In this document: positions 23,842 to 34,952 of the stretch, piece after piece
How positions within the stretch are numbered: position 1 is the first letter of the stretch
How the letters are laid out: every line of letters begins with the position of its first letter
NCBI RefSeq assembly: GCF_040869045.1
Contig: NC_090324.1
Span: 52,171,346-52,235,345, forward strand
Direction: 5' to 3'
DNA: 64,000 nucleotides
DNA from: Eurosta solidaginis
Lineage: Eukaryota > Arthropoda > Insecta > Diptera > Tephritidae
Made by a program: the position numbers and the translations under genes
The notes under the pieces: model-generated
What the model saw: the letters and a program-made list of their open reading frames with translations, nothing else
Told to the model about the DNA's origin: nothing
The model's database searches: none

Positions 23842-24037
23842 TATGTAATATTTGTTCCACATATGGAACAAATCGGACCACAAATACGATTTTTTTGAAT
23901 ATTTCGAACCTTGCGCCACCTAGCGGTTTTTTTTTATAGGTCGCCTTCTATTCTTGTATGTATTATGTGTTCCAACTATGAGCCAAATCAGACCACAAAT
24001 ACGATTTTTTTGAATATCTCGATCCTTGCGCCACCTA
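23842..24037 (+). repeat. 117-bp satellite, block 13
   Basis: Fewer than two monomers after the LINE, ending mid-monomer at GCGCCACCTAG, where HINE copy 2 resumes. Confidence 0.83.
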
Positions 24038-25183
24038 GAAATATATATATAGAAATATCTTAGCGGTATCCAACAGGTGATGCTCAGGGTCACCCTGGTC
24101 CACATTTTGGTCGATATCTGGAAAATGCCTTCACATATACAACTACCACCACTCCCTTTTAAAAGGCTCATTAATACCTTTAATTTGATACCCATATCAT
24201 ACAAACCCATTCTAGACTCACCCCCGCTCACCTTTATGGCGATATATCGAAAAGGCGTCCACCTATAGAACTAAGCCCCACGCCCTTTTTAAACACACAT
24301 TAACACCTTTCATTTGATACCCATATTGTACAAACGCATTCTAGTGTTACCCCTGGTTCACCTTTATGCCGATATCCCGAAAAGGCGACCACCTATACAA
24401 CTACCACCACTCCCTTTTAAAACCCTCATTAATACCTTTAATTTTATACCCATATCGTACAAACGCATTCTAGAGTTACCCCTGGTCCACCTTTATGGCG
24501 ATATCTCGAAAAGGCGTCCACCTATAGAACTAAGACCCACGCCCTTTTAAAATACTTATTAACGCCTTCCGTTTGGCATCCATATCGTACAAACACATTC
24601 TAGGGTCACCCCTGGTCCAACTTTATGGCGATATCCCGAAACGGCGTCCACCTATGGAACTAAGGATCACTCCCTTTTAAAATACTCATTAACACCTTTC
24701 ATTTGATACCCATATTGTACAAACAAATTCTAGAGTCAACCCTTATCCACCTATAGAACTAAGGCCCACTCCTTTTTAAAATGTTCATTAACCGCTTTCA
24801 TTTGATACCCATATCGTACAAACAAATTCTAGGGTCACCCCTGGTCCACCTTTATGGCGATATCTCGAAACGGCGTCCACCTATGGAACTAAGGATCACT
24901 CCCTTTTAAAATACTCATTAACACCTTTCATTTGATACCCATATTGTACAAACAAATTATAGAGTCAACCCTGATCCACTATGGCGATATCCTATAAAAC
25001 TATGGCCCTATCCCTCATAAATACTCTTTGATACCTTTCATTTGATACACATGTCATACAAACACATTCCAGGATTACTCTCGGTTCATTTTCCTACATG
25101 GTTATTTTCCCTTGTGTTGTCACCATAGCTCTCAGCTGAGTATGTAATGTTCGGTTACACCCGAACTTAACCTTCCTTACTTG
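24038..25183 (+). mobile_element. HINE/DINE-1-like element, copy 2, 3' part
   Basis: Continues the minisatellite of copy 2 and ends with the hairpin GTTCGGTTACACCCGAAC and CCTTCCTTACTTG. Its first 315 or so bases (24,047-24,362) duplicate 18,387-18,710, including uncommon variants such as TATCTGGAAAATGCC and GCTCACCTTTATGGCG. The 5.3-kb block in between is therefore flanked by direct repeats of HINE sequence. Confidence 0.65.
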
Positions 25184-25443
25184 TTATTACTTCATGTAAG
25201 TATTGTTTTCAATACAACCGTTAACCTTAAAAATTTTTTTAATTACTTGATTTTCAAGTTTTTAATCTTTATTTAATTGCCTATTATTTCTTATTCTATT
25301 TAGTTCATTTAGTGACTCATTATTACAAGAACTCTTTCCTGACAATTTGTTACAATATAGGTCCTCAATACATAATCTTTCCAAAGACTTTACCCGACAA
25401 CTCCAACTCCAAAATATTTTGATGTCACTTCTACAGGACTGTA
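25184..25443 (+). repeat. End of cassette 11 after the HINE block
   Basis: The last 45 or so bases of the palindrome right arm (TTACTTCATGTAAGTATTG), the AT-rich spacer and the LTR fragment, ending at CTACAGGACTG. It completes the cassette begun at 14,517. Confidence 0.8.
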
Positions 25444-26587
25444 TGTCATATTTGTTCCACATATGGACCAAATCGGACCACACATAAGATTTTTTTGAAT
25501 ATCTCGATCTTTGCGCCACCTAGCGGCGATTTTTTTCATAGGTCGCTTTCTATTCTTGTATGTATTATGTGTTCCAAATATGAGCCAAATCCGACCACAA
25601 ATACGATTTTTGTGAATGCCTCGATCCTTGCGCCACCTAGCGGCAATTTTCTTTTCATAGGTCGCTTTCTATTCTTGTATGTATTATGTTTTCCAAATAT
25701 GAGCCAAATCAGACCACAAATACGATTTTTTTGAATATCTCGATCCTTGCGCCACCTAGCGTCGATATTTTTCATATGTCGATTTCTATTCATGTATGTA
25801 TTATGTGTTCCAAATATCAGCCAAGTAGGACTACAAATACGATTTTTGTGAATATCTCGATCCTTGCGCCAACTAGCGGCGATTTTTTTCATATGTCGCT
25901 TTCTATTCTTGTATGTATTATGTGTTCCAAATATGAGCCAATTCGAGCCACAAATACGATTTTTGTGAATATCTCGATCCTTGCGCCACCTGGCGGCGAT
26001 TTTTTCATATATCGCTTTCTATTCTTGCATGTATTATGTGTTCCAAATATGAGCCAAATCGGCCCACAAATACGATTTTTGTTAATATATCGATCCTTGC
26101 GCCACCTAGCGGCAATTTTTTTCATAGGTCGCTTTGTATACATGCATGTATTATGTGTTCCAAATATGAGCCAAATCAGACAACAAATACGATTTTTTTG
26201 AATATCTCGATCCTTGCGCCACCTAGCGTCGATATTTTTCATATGTCGATTTCTATTCATGTATGTATTATGTGTTCCAAATATGAGCCAAATAGGACTA
26301 CAAATACGATTTTTGTGAATATCTCGATCCTTGCGCCACCTAGCGGCGATTTTTTCATAGGTCGCTTTCTATTCTTGTATGTATTATGTGTTCCAAATAT
26401 GAGCCAAATGGAACCACAAATACGATTTTTTTGAATATCTCGCTCCTTGCGCCACCTAGCGGCGATTTTTTCCATAGGCCGCTTTCTATTCTTGTATGTA
26501 TTATGTGAGCCAAATATGACCCAAATCGGACCACAAATACGAGTTTTTGAATATCTCGATCATTGCGCCACCTAGTGGCGATTTTTT
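25444..26587 (+). repeat. 117-bp satellite, block 14
   Basis: About ten monomers. The run around 25,750-25,870 and 26,225-26,345 repeats the GCGTCGATATTTTTCA subtype followed by an AGGACTACAAATACG subtype, so pairs of monomers were copied together. Confidence 0.88.
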
Positions 26588-27340
26588 TCTTATTAATGCA
26601 TTGTCATCGGGTTCTGAACTATATTCCAAGTTTCAATCTTGTAGCTTATCGGGAAGTTACTTAAATTTCAATGAAAAAATTCGTGCCAGCCAGCAAACCA
26701 GCCATCCAAGTCAAGCTAAATAAATCCGTTTAAAAAAAATTTTAAGTTAAACGGTTTTATTTAAAACAACACTTACATGAAGTAATAATAATACTAAAAG
26801 CTAGAAAATAATTAGGTAGGTCCTAGGTACTAGTCATACACACTACTCATCAATCTAGGGCGTTGATCAGACAATTAAAAAAAAGCGTTGATCGCGTGAA
26901 ATTTCTAAAAATGTGAGGCGTAGCATAACTTTATTAAAGTTAAGTTGCTTTTATATATGACTATCAATAGAAATTTGACGCGTCCAACGCTTTTATTTAA
27001 TTGTCTGATCGACGTATATATTGATGAGGAGTGTGATGACGACTACTAGGACCTACCTAATTATTTTCTAGATTTTAGTATTATTATTCATATAAGTATT
27101 GTTTTCAATAAAACCGTTTAACTTAAACATTTTTTTAATTATTTGATTTTAAAGTTTTTAATCTTTATTTAATTGCCTATTATTTCTTATTCTATTTAGT
27201 TCATTTAGTGACTCATTATTACAAGAACTCTTTCCTGACAATTTGTTACAATATAAGTCCTCAATACATAATCTTTCCAAAGACTTTACTCGACTCCTCC
27301 AACTCCAAAATATTTTAATGTCACTTTACCGGACTGTATG
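26588..27340 (+). repeat. Composite cassette 13
   Basis: Tail 26,588-26,742, palindrome 26,743-27,131, spacer and LTR fragment 27,151-27,340. It shares private variants with cassette 12 (GTCATACACACTACTCATC, TAAATCCGTTTAAA), so cassettes 12 and 13 are sister copies although a HINE part and a LINE now separate them. Confidence 0.83.
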
Positions 27341-27889
27341 TAATATTTGTTCCACATATGGACCAAATTGGACCACAAATACGATTTTTGTGAATATCTC
27401 GATCCTTGCGCCACCTAGCGGCGATTTTTTTCATAGGTCGCTTTCTGTTCTTGTATGAATTGTGTGTTCCAAATATGAGCCAAATCCGACCACAAATAAA
27501 ATTTTTGTGAATATCTCGATCCTTGCGCCACCTAGCGGCGATTTTTTCATAGATCGCTTTCTATTCTTGTATGTATTATGTGTTCCAAATATGAGCCAAT
27601 TCGAACCACAAATACGCTTTTAGTGAATATCTCGATGCTTGCCCAACCTAGCGGCGATTTGTTTCATAGGTCGCTTTCTATTCTTGTATGTATTATGTGT
27701 TCCAAATATGAGCCAGATCGGATCACAAATACGATTTTTGTGAATATCTCGAACCTTGCGCCACATAGCGGCGATTTTTTTTATAGGTCGCTTTCTATTC
27801 TTGTATGTGTTATGTGTTCCAAATATAAGCCAAATCGGACCACAAATACGATTTTTGTGAATATTTCGATCCTTGCGCCAACTAGCCCT
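27341..27889 (+). repeat. 117-bp satellite, block 15
   Basis: About 4.7 monomers, the last ending at GCGCCAACTAGCCC. Confidence 0.87.
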
Positions 27890-28060
27890 TATTGTTGCAT
27901 TGTCGTCGGGTTCTGAACTATATTCCAAGTTTCAACCTTCTAGCTTATCGGGAAGTTACTTAAATTTCCATTACAAAATTCGTGTCAGCCAGCCATTCAA
28001 TCAGCCATCCAACCAACCAGCCTAGTCAAGCTAAATAAAACCGTCTAAAAAAGAGGACAA
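27890..28060 (+). repeat. Cassette tail 14 without palindrome
   Basis: Tail module with the CGGGTTCTGAACTATATTCC landmark and a CAGCC/AACC run, ending AAATAAAACCGTCTAAAAAAG. No palindrome follows, so this is the right-hand edge of the array. Confidence 0.75.
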
Positions 28061-28475
28061 TAATACAACGAGGGGCAAATATTTATTATAATAATAATTA
28101 TTTTTAAGTAGGTAACACTAACAATATTCCGGCAACCTAACGGCTGCCTATTGACAGGCAAAAATTCAATTTTTTCCTGTAAAAACTTGTTTACTAATTA
28201 TTGAGTTATGTTCCCCGAAGAGGACATACAAAGTCAAAATCAGTTTGCCCAAGTTTTTAAGAAAATTATTCAATTAAGTTTATATTTGCAAGAAAGTAAA
28301 AACGAAAAACCCGAGAAAGTCAAACAAGGCCCTAAGCCACTGACAATCGAGGAATACAGGAAGAGAAATAGAGTTCAAAAATTAAGGAATCTTAAGTCCC
28401 AAAGCCAGTCAAACTAAAAGAAAAAGAGGAGAAACAAGCTAACCATAGGAGATCTATGGCAAAACTATACGAAAC
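28061..28475 (+). pseudogene. Unrecognised Lys/Glu-rich coding fragment, left part
   Basis: A frame at 28,208-28,417 (69 codons) shows PLTIEEYRKRNR. After a frame change around 28,390 it continues as KLKEKEEKQANHRR up to the HINE boundary. The charged, heptad-like sequence resumes beyond the HINE at 33,031 (TDREEKIKLQKEIKELR), so the HINE probably split one coding region. I do not recognise the family. A retroelement accessory or gag protein is possible. Bases 28,061-28,207 upstream are AT-rich and hold nothing I can name. Confidence 0.4.
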
Positions 28476-29786
28476 AAGTAAGGAAGGCTTAGTTCGGGGG
28501 TAACCGAACATTATATACTCAGTTGAGAACTATGGAGACAAAATAAGGGAAAATCACCATGTAGGAAAATGAACCTAGGGTAACCCTGGAATGTGTTTCT
28601 ATGACATGCGTATCAAAATTAAGGTATTAAAGAGTATTTAAAGAGGGAGTGGGCCATAGTTCTATAGGTGAACGCCATTTAGGGATATTGCCATAAAGGT
28701 GGACCAGGGCTGACTCTAGAATTTTTTTGTACGATATGGGTATCAAATGAAAGGTGTTAATGAGTATTTTAAAAGGGAGTGGGCCTTAGTTCTATAGGTG
28801 GACGCTTTTCAATATATCGTCATAAAGGTGGACCAAGGGTGACTCTAGAATTTGTTTGTACGATATGGGTATCAAATGAAAGGTGTTAATGAGTATTTTA
28901 AAAGGGAGGGCCTGAGTTCTATAGGTGGACGCCTTTCCGAGATATCGTTTTAAAGGTGGACCAGGGTTGACTCTAGAATGCGTTTGTACAATACGGGTAT
29001 CAAAAGAAAGGTGATAAATGAGCATTTTAAAAGAGCGTGGGCCTTAGTTCTATTGGTGGACGCCTTTTCGAGATATCGCCATAAAGGTGGACAAGGGGTG
29101 ACTCTAGAATTTGTTTGTACGATATTGGTATCAAATGAAAAGTGTTAATGAGTATTTTAAAAGGGCGTGTGCCTTAGTTCTATAGGTGGACGCTTTTCAA
29201 GATATTGCCATAAAGGTGGACCAGGGGTGACTCTAGAATTTGTTTGTACGATATGGGTATCAAATGAAAGGTGTTAATGAGTATTTTAAAAGGGAGGGCC
29301 TGAGTTCTATAGGTGGACGCCTTTCCGAGATATCGTTATAAAGGTGGACCAGGGTTGACTCTAGAATGCGTTTGTACAATACGGGTATCAAAAGAAAGGT
29401 GATAAATGAGCACTTTAAAAGAGCGTGGGCCTTAGTTCTATAGGTGGACGCCTTTCCGAGATATCTGCATAAAGGCGGACCAGGGGTGACTCTAGAATTT
29501 GTTTGTACGATATGGGTACTAAATGAAAAGCCTTAATGAGTATTTTAAAAACGAGTGGGCCTTAGTTCTTTTCAAGATATCTCCATAAAGGTGGACCAGG
29601 GGTGACTCTAGAATTTGTTTGTACGAATGGGTATCAAATGAAAGGTGTTAATGAGTATTTTAAAAGGGCGTGGACCTTAGTTCTATAGGAGGACGCCTTT
29701 TTGAGATATCTCCATAACGGTGGACCAGGGGTAATTCTAGAATGTGTTTGTACGATATGGGTATCAAATTAAAGGAATAAAGGGTT

Positions 29787-29790
29787 TTAA
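29787..29790. repeat. TTAA target duplication, left
   Basis: TTAA directly abutting the CCCTTTCAC end of the piggyBac element. The matching copy is at 32,223-32,226. Confidence 0.85.
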
Positions 29791-32222
29791 CCCTTTCACG
29801 TCTAGGGGAAACATTTTCCCAAGAATAAATTGGAGGATTTCGATACAGTATTTTATGGTAACTCTTTTTTTGTGAATGAGCATCAATAAAGAACGGGTAT
29901 TCCCCGGTAATGTTTTAAGCGCACTGTCATCACTACGATTATGGCGAGTCAAAAACGTGAATAAAGTCAAAAAATATTCGAAGAGTGTGCTCCGTACAAT
30001 TTATCGCAATTTAATCGTTTTTTTGTACTTGAGATTGTATTTAATCTCTATTTTTTGTTAATTGGTAAGTATAAAACTAAGATCTAGTCAAATTTAGCTT
30101 ATTATTCGTGTAAAAGCATATAAAAATGTAAAATTTTCGTTAGGGAAATATTTTTCCCTGTAGACCACAAGTGGAGTATTTGAATTCAATTTTACTGATT
30201 ATAAATTCGTGTTTATTTATTCGTTCGCACTAATTACAGCTGAAATGTCTGCAAAAAGGTCAGAGAATTTCACCTAAAAGAAAATGAGATTACGGCAATG
30301 GTAATGGTTGACAATAGCGATGAAGAAGATGAGTTGGTATTATATGAAGAAGACCAAGCATTTATTGGTTAGGATGTTGACGACGGTGTTGATATAGTTG
30401 AAATTGCAAATGCTAACAGAGCAGCAGGGAGGTAGCTCAGAAGAAACTACAATGACGACTTCTGAATACCACGTTCCCATTTTCCGATGGAGAAAGAACT
30501 TATATGTGCCTAGTACCTTTGAAGAAAGCGATTATGAGTTCGGTCGCATAAATGTATTCCCTGATATACAGCAAAATGTAACTCCGTTTGATATTTTTAT
30601 GGAAATTACACAGCTAGATTCGTTAGTTGACAGAATACTGGTTCCAGAAAGTATAAAATATGCCGAGAAAGGAGGAAGGGTATTCAGTACTGATGGTTCA
30701 GAAATGAAGGCTTTTTTAGGTATGAACTTCGTCATGAGCTACCACGTTTTACCGACGTTTGGTAGTTTTTGGTCCACTGACGAAGACATGGGGGTTCCTT
30801 TTATAGCTAATGTTATGCCAAGAACAAGGTTTGAACAAATACACCAAAACTTGCATTTCAGTAACAATGATATTCTGTCGCAGTTTAATGATAGAGCATA
30901 TAAATTTATACTTATAAGCGAACATTTTAATGATTGCTTTCAAAAGGCCATTAATAATTCAAAGCAACAATCAATAGATGAGCATATGATTAAGTTCAAA
31001 GGCCATAACGTAATGAAGCAATACGTAAAAAAACAAACCCATAAGATGGGGATTTAAAATGTGGTGTAGGACTGAGGCGACCATAGGCTATCTCTTCGAA
31101 TTCGATCTATATACGGGCAGGAAAACAAATACCGAATTAGGGTTGGGAGAATCCGTTATTTTGAAGTTATCGCAGCAGCTAAAAGGGTCTTGGTGGTGAA
31201 GTATATTTTGACAATTTTTTCAATTCTCCTGACTTGCAATATAAATTAAAACAATAGAACATAAGAGCTTGAGGCACTGTGAGAGTAAAAGGGAAAAACG
31301 TACCAAAAACTTTGCCATTGGACAAAAATATGATGAGAGGAGAAATCTATTCTGAAAGCTTTCAGCGGATATAGTTTATCAAATGGATGGACACAAAATC
31401 CGTACATATGTTGTCAAATTTTATTTCACCGGTCGAAAGAAGTGAGGTAAAGAGGAGGAAGGCCGGATCGGCAGAAAGGATTAGTGCTACCTGCCCAGAG
31501 CTGGTTATGCGGTACAATAAATTATGGGCGGCGTTGATTTGATGGACCAGAGAAAGGTCTGTTATGAGGTCGACCGCAAAGCAAAAATTAAATATTATTT
31601 GCGTTTATTTTTCGATATTATGGACATAGCTCTGAACAACTCATATACAATTTACGCAAAGCTTCATTCAGGAAACCGCTGTGAAGGGTCGCTCTTTACC
31701 AGCTTAGAATTTCGGCAAACCATTGCTCGGAGCCTTATCAATCTATTTACTTGTAGAAAGCGCTCAATACCAACGACAGTAACCAAAGAAAAAACCAGGC
31801 TGGGCGTAAAACGGAATTTACCACAACACAATATGCAAAAAGCAGAAAATATGAAGAGATGTGCAAATTGCGCTAAAGAAAGAATTGAAAACCGAACACA
31901 TAATATATGTGTTATGTGCAACGTACACCTCTGCTTTACCCCCAAAATAAACTGCTTTGCCGAATATCACACATGACTTACGTATGAACTCAAATTTTTG
32001 TATTCTTATGAATTTTTTTTTCAACTATTGAATAAATAATCACAAAGAAAATGAAGTTCCTTTATTAAATTTGTATTACCATTCACGCCCATAGGGAAAT
32101 ATATTTCCCAAGTACTGTATTTTAACTTTTTATTATTTATTATCAGTTTTGCCTCCATATTAACTAAATAAAGCAGTTATATAACAAAACTTGCTTTTGG
32201 TTTCCTTATGATCCTGTAAGGG
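29791..32222 (+). mobile_element. piggyBac-family DNA transposon
   Basis: A 2.43-kb element with ends CCCTTTCACG and (reverse complement of the right end) CCCTTACAGG, flanked by TTAA on both sides. That is the signature of cut-and-paste piggyBac elements. Palindromes of the type GGGAAATATTTTTCCC occur inside both ends (29,806-29,821; about 32,091-32,108) and again at 30,142-30,159. The latter lie within TTCACG..TCCCAAG blocks repeated in direct orientation, which may be transposase-binding subterminal repeats. It sits in the HINE minisatellite, so it is younger than that HINE. Confidence 0.85.
30245..31976 (+). pseudogene. piggyBac transposase, frame-broken
   Basis: This enzyme would excise the element and join it to TTAA. 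An ATG at 30,245 begins MSAKR, with an acidic N-terminal segment that is already out of frame. The long frame 30,398-31,057 covers the family N-terminal and early catalytic domain (NLHFSNND, DEHMIKFKG). The stretch to 31,524 is in shifted frames but still shows FEFDLYTG and YFDNFFNS, the settings of the first two catalytic aspartates. The frame 31,524-31,976 holds GGVDLMDQ, with the third and accessory aspartates, and ends in a Cys-rich domain (CANC, CVMC, CF..H). All catalytic residues seem to survive, but the frame breaks make it inactive. Confidence 0.85.
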
Positions 32223-32226
32223 TTAA
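32223..32226. repeat. TTAA target duplication, right
   Basis: TTAA directly after TGTAAGGG, the right end of the piggyBac element. HINE minisatellite resumes on the next base. Confidence 0.85.
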
Positions 32227-33030
32227 AAGGGAGTGGTGGTAGTTGTATATGTGAAGGTGTTTTGGAGATAGCGAACAAAATGTGGACCAGGGTGACCCAG
32301 AACATCATCTGCCGGGTACCGCTAATTTATTTATATATGTAATACCGCGAATAGTATTCCTGCCAAGATTCAAAGGGCTTTTGATATCGCCCTGCAGAAA
32401 TTTTTCATTTTCTTCTACTTAATATGGTAGGTGTCACACCCATTTTACAAAGTTTTTTGCTAAAGTTATATTTTACGTCAATAAACCAATCCAATTACCA
32501 TGTTTCATCCCTTTTTTCCTATTTGGTATAGAATTATGGCATTTTTTTCATTTTTCGTAATTTTCGATATCGTAAAAGTGGGCGTGGTCATAGTCGGATT
32601 TCCGCCATTTTTTATACCAATACAAAGTGAGTTCAGATAAGTACGTGAACTGAGTATAGTGAAGATATATCGATTTTTGCTCACCTACCAAGTTTCATCG
32701 CTTTATCAGTCTTTGGTAATGAATTTTCGCACTTTTTCTGTTTTTCGATATCAAAAATTGGGCGTGGTTATTGTCCCATATTGTTCATTTTAAATAGCGA
32801 TCTGAGATGAGTTCCCTACATACCAAATTTCATCAAGATACTTCAAAATTTACTCAAGTTATTATGTTAACGGACGGACGGACGGACATGGCTCAATCAA
32901 ATTTTTTTTTCGATACTGATGATTTTGATAAATGGAAGTCTATATCTATCTCGATTCCTTTATACCTGTACAACCAACCGTTATCCAATCAAAGTTAATA
33001 TGCTCTGTGAGCTCTGCTCAACTGAGTATA

Positions 33031-33475
33031 AAAATAAAATTGAGTACAGATAGGGAAGAAAAAATAAAATTACAAAAGGAAATAAAGGAGTTAAGGAATA
33101 TAAACAAAAAGAAGCATCAATTAATAGTAAAACATGACAAAAAAAACCAAGACCAGTAATATAAGCATTACGGTGTCTAAAAAAATAATATAAAATATTG
33201 CAGAAGCATTGATTTTAAATAACATGGAAAGAGTTAGGAAGGTTAAAACTTATGTAAAAGGCCCAGAGGACCTTAAAAGTGAAATTGAAATTTCTACATT
33301 CATATTTTTCCCGATGGGAAGCCAAGAATCAAAAATAGAAAAACCAACAGCAAACGTTGTAAACTCAGTCCCAGTAATAGATCATACTGAGGCCCTGGAT
33401 ACCATTAAGTCATGCTTCTAATCATCTGTGTAGTTAGTTGCATTAGTTTGTTTCTAAAACTCTATTCAACCCATA
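33031..33475 (+). pseudogene. Unrecognised Lys/Glu-rich coding fragment, right part
   Basis: Continuation of the fragment at 28,208-28,475. The coil-like EEKIKLQKEIKELRNINKKK ends at a stop near 33,157. A second frame at 33,209-33,421 (70 codons) starts MILNNMERVRKVKTYVKG and ends DTIKSCF. No domain recognised. The 50 bases to 33,475 lead into the LINE 3' end and show nothing further. Confidence 0.35.
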
Positions 33476-33899
33476 GGTTATGTTAGGTTAGGTGGTAGCT
33501 GCCCTGAAAAGGATAGCTCACTTGGACAACACGAAGGTCCGTTGTGATACCACATACACCAAAAATAACGTGGACTTAGATCTAGCTACTTAGAGAATCG
33601 TTAAGTAGCAACGATAAAGCTCCGAATGATACCGACCTCAACTTTGGATAAATCCTCGGGAGATCCAAGTGAGTCGCGACCGAAGTACTTTCGGCTAGTT
33701 CTGGAAAAAGCTGGGCAATCAAACATAAAGTGATTTGGTGATTGCACCTCGTCGTCCTTCATACAGCTGCAGCAGGATGGAGTTTCCAGTATATTGAGAC
33801 GTACCGCATGGATACCCTTCGGACAGTGCCCTGTCAAAACCCCAATTACCATAGATAGGTGAGCCTTAGTGAACCCAATTATTTCAGCTGACCTTCTGC
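33476..33899 (-). pseudogene. LOA-clade LINE 2, 3' segment
   Basis: The end of the minus-strand LINE whose larger part is at 42,624-45,500. A 116-codon frame (33,951-33,601, its first codons borrowed from the LTR) shows the knuckle SCCSCMKDDEVQSPNHF..C, equivalent to the C-terminal knuckle of the LINE at 19,841. The 3' end reads CACCTAACCTAACATAACC, with a short CCTAA-type repeat instead of poly(A). The adjoining CTGC (33,896-33,899) is one copy of the target duplication made by the 412-like insertion. Confidence 0.75.
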
Positions 33900-34264
33900 T
33901 GTGGCGTGCTAAAGCACGCACGCTCCACTCAAACACCAAGAAAACAATCAAACACGAATTTTATGCTTAGTTTTAGTTTGGTTTAATTAGGTTTAGATAT
34001 AGTTTTGTTTAGTGTAGAATAAGAGTATTTTTTGTATGTAGTAGCACTTAGTTAATTTAATGTAGACTTAGATTTAGTTTTCTTTTTGTAAATTTTGTCG
34101 TACACGCCAAGTCTTTGCCAAAATTAATAATAATGATGACCGATTTTTCATTACGAGCCGACCTCCCCGTTTTCAACTTGTTTCAACACCTGTTGTCCAT
34201 TCACAATAGACAACAGGGTTGCACCAAGTGTGAAACAGGGTAAGATCATAAGGCTGCTGTTACA
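33900..34264 (-). repeat. 3' LTR of the 412-like element
   Basis: 365 bp, minus-strand TGTAACAGCAGCC...CACGCCACA. Against the other LTR I count about six substitutions and one gap of about 40 bp, close to its 3' end, which this copy lacks. Confidence 0.9.
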
Positions 34265-34277
34265 CCATCCCCCTTTT
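34265..34277 (-). other. Polypurine tract
   Basis: Minus strand AAAAGGGGGATGG immediately before the 3' LTR. This is the expected position and composition for the primer of plus-strand DNA synthesis. Confidence 0.85.
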
Positions 34278-34952
34278 CGAAAAAAGTTTGAAGTCGACAA
34301 GTTGATCAGGTTTGTCGGCTTCAACCTTTTTGGGTGGTTAATATTCATCCCGATTGGGAAAAAAATTAGGATAATTTTGAGCTTTGCGGCAGATCTACCT
34401 AGGCTAACTTGGCTAGTTTAACTAATTACATTTATTTATATTTTAAGCCTGCATATTTACATATATGAATATTAATAGTTTATTTATTATTCTCTTTTTT
34501 TCTGTAAGTAGCTTATTTTATTTAATTAATTACATTTATCTGTGCTTTAAGCCTACATATTTACATATATGAATATTAATAGTTTATTTATTATTCTCTT
34601 TTTTTCTGTAAGTAGCTTATTTTATTTAATTAATTACATTTATCTGTGCTTTAAGCCTACATATTTATATATATGAATATTAATAATTTGTAAAAAAATT
34701 GTTTGTAATTCAAATTCATTTAATAGGTTTTGTGTATTAACTTATACGTACATTCTCTATTTGTTTATTTTACTTACAATACGTATTGTTTCCTATCGTT
34801 TGACATATTTTTATTTAAATGTGCTTTTACTTAAATTAAGTATGGTTTTAGAGTATGAGAAATTTTGATTTAAATTTGCTTTATTAGCGAAGTGAAAAAT
34901 AAAAAAATTTTTTTTACTATCTCAAAATGAAATTGGGTACATCCGATTGTAT
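34278..34952 (-). repeat. 3' untranslated region with 104-bp tandem repeat
   Basis: Between the pol stop and the polypurine tract. From 34,447 to about 34,690 a 104-bp unit (landmarks GCCTACATATTTACATATA and CTGTAAGTAGC) is present about 2.3 times. The remainder is AT-rich. No env or other coding region is seen. Confidence 0.8.

Larger units (their letters stand above)
28476..33030 (-). mobile_element. HINE/DINE-1-like element, copy 3, carrying a piggyBac insertion
   Basis: Minus-strand copy. It opens on the plus strand with AAGTAAGGAAGGC and the hairpin GTTCGGGGGTAACCGAAC (28,493-28,510). About nine units of the 128-130 bp minisatellite run from 28,600 to 29,786. After the piggyBac it continues through the middle, the GGAC microsatellite (about 32,873-32,888), and ends in CTCTGCTCAACTGAGTATA. 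No target duplication is evident. The surrounding coding fragment reads on at both sides. Confidence 0.65.

Noticed and set aside
34230..34421. Frame overlapping the 3' LTR and polypurine tract
   Set aside because: It straddles the LTR boundary on the wrong strand for the element.
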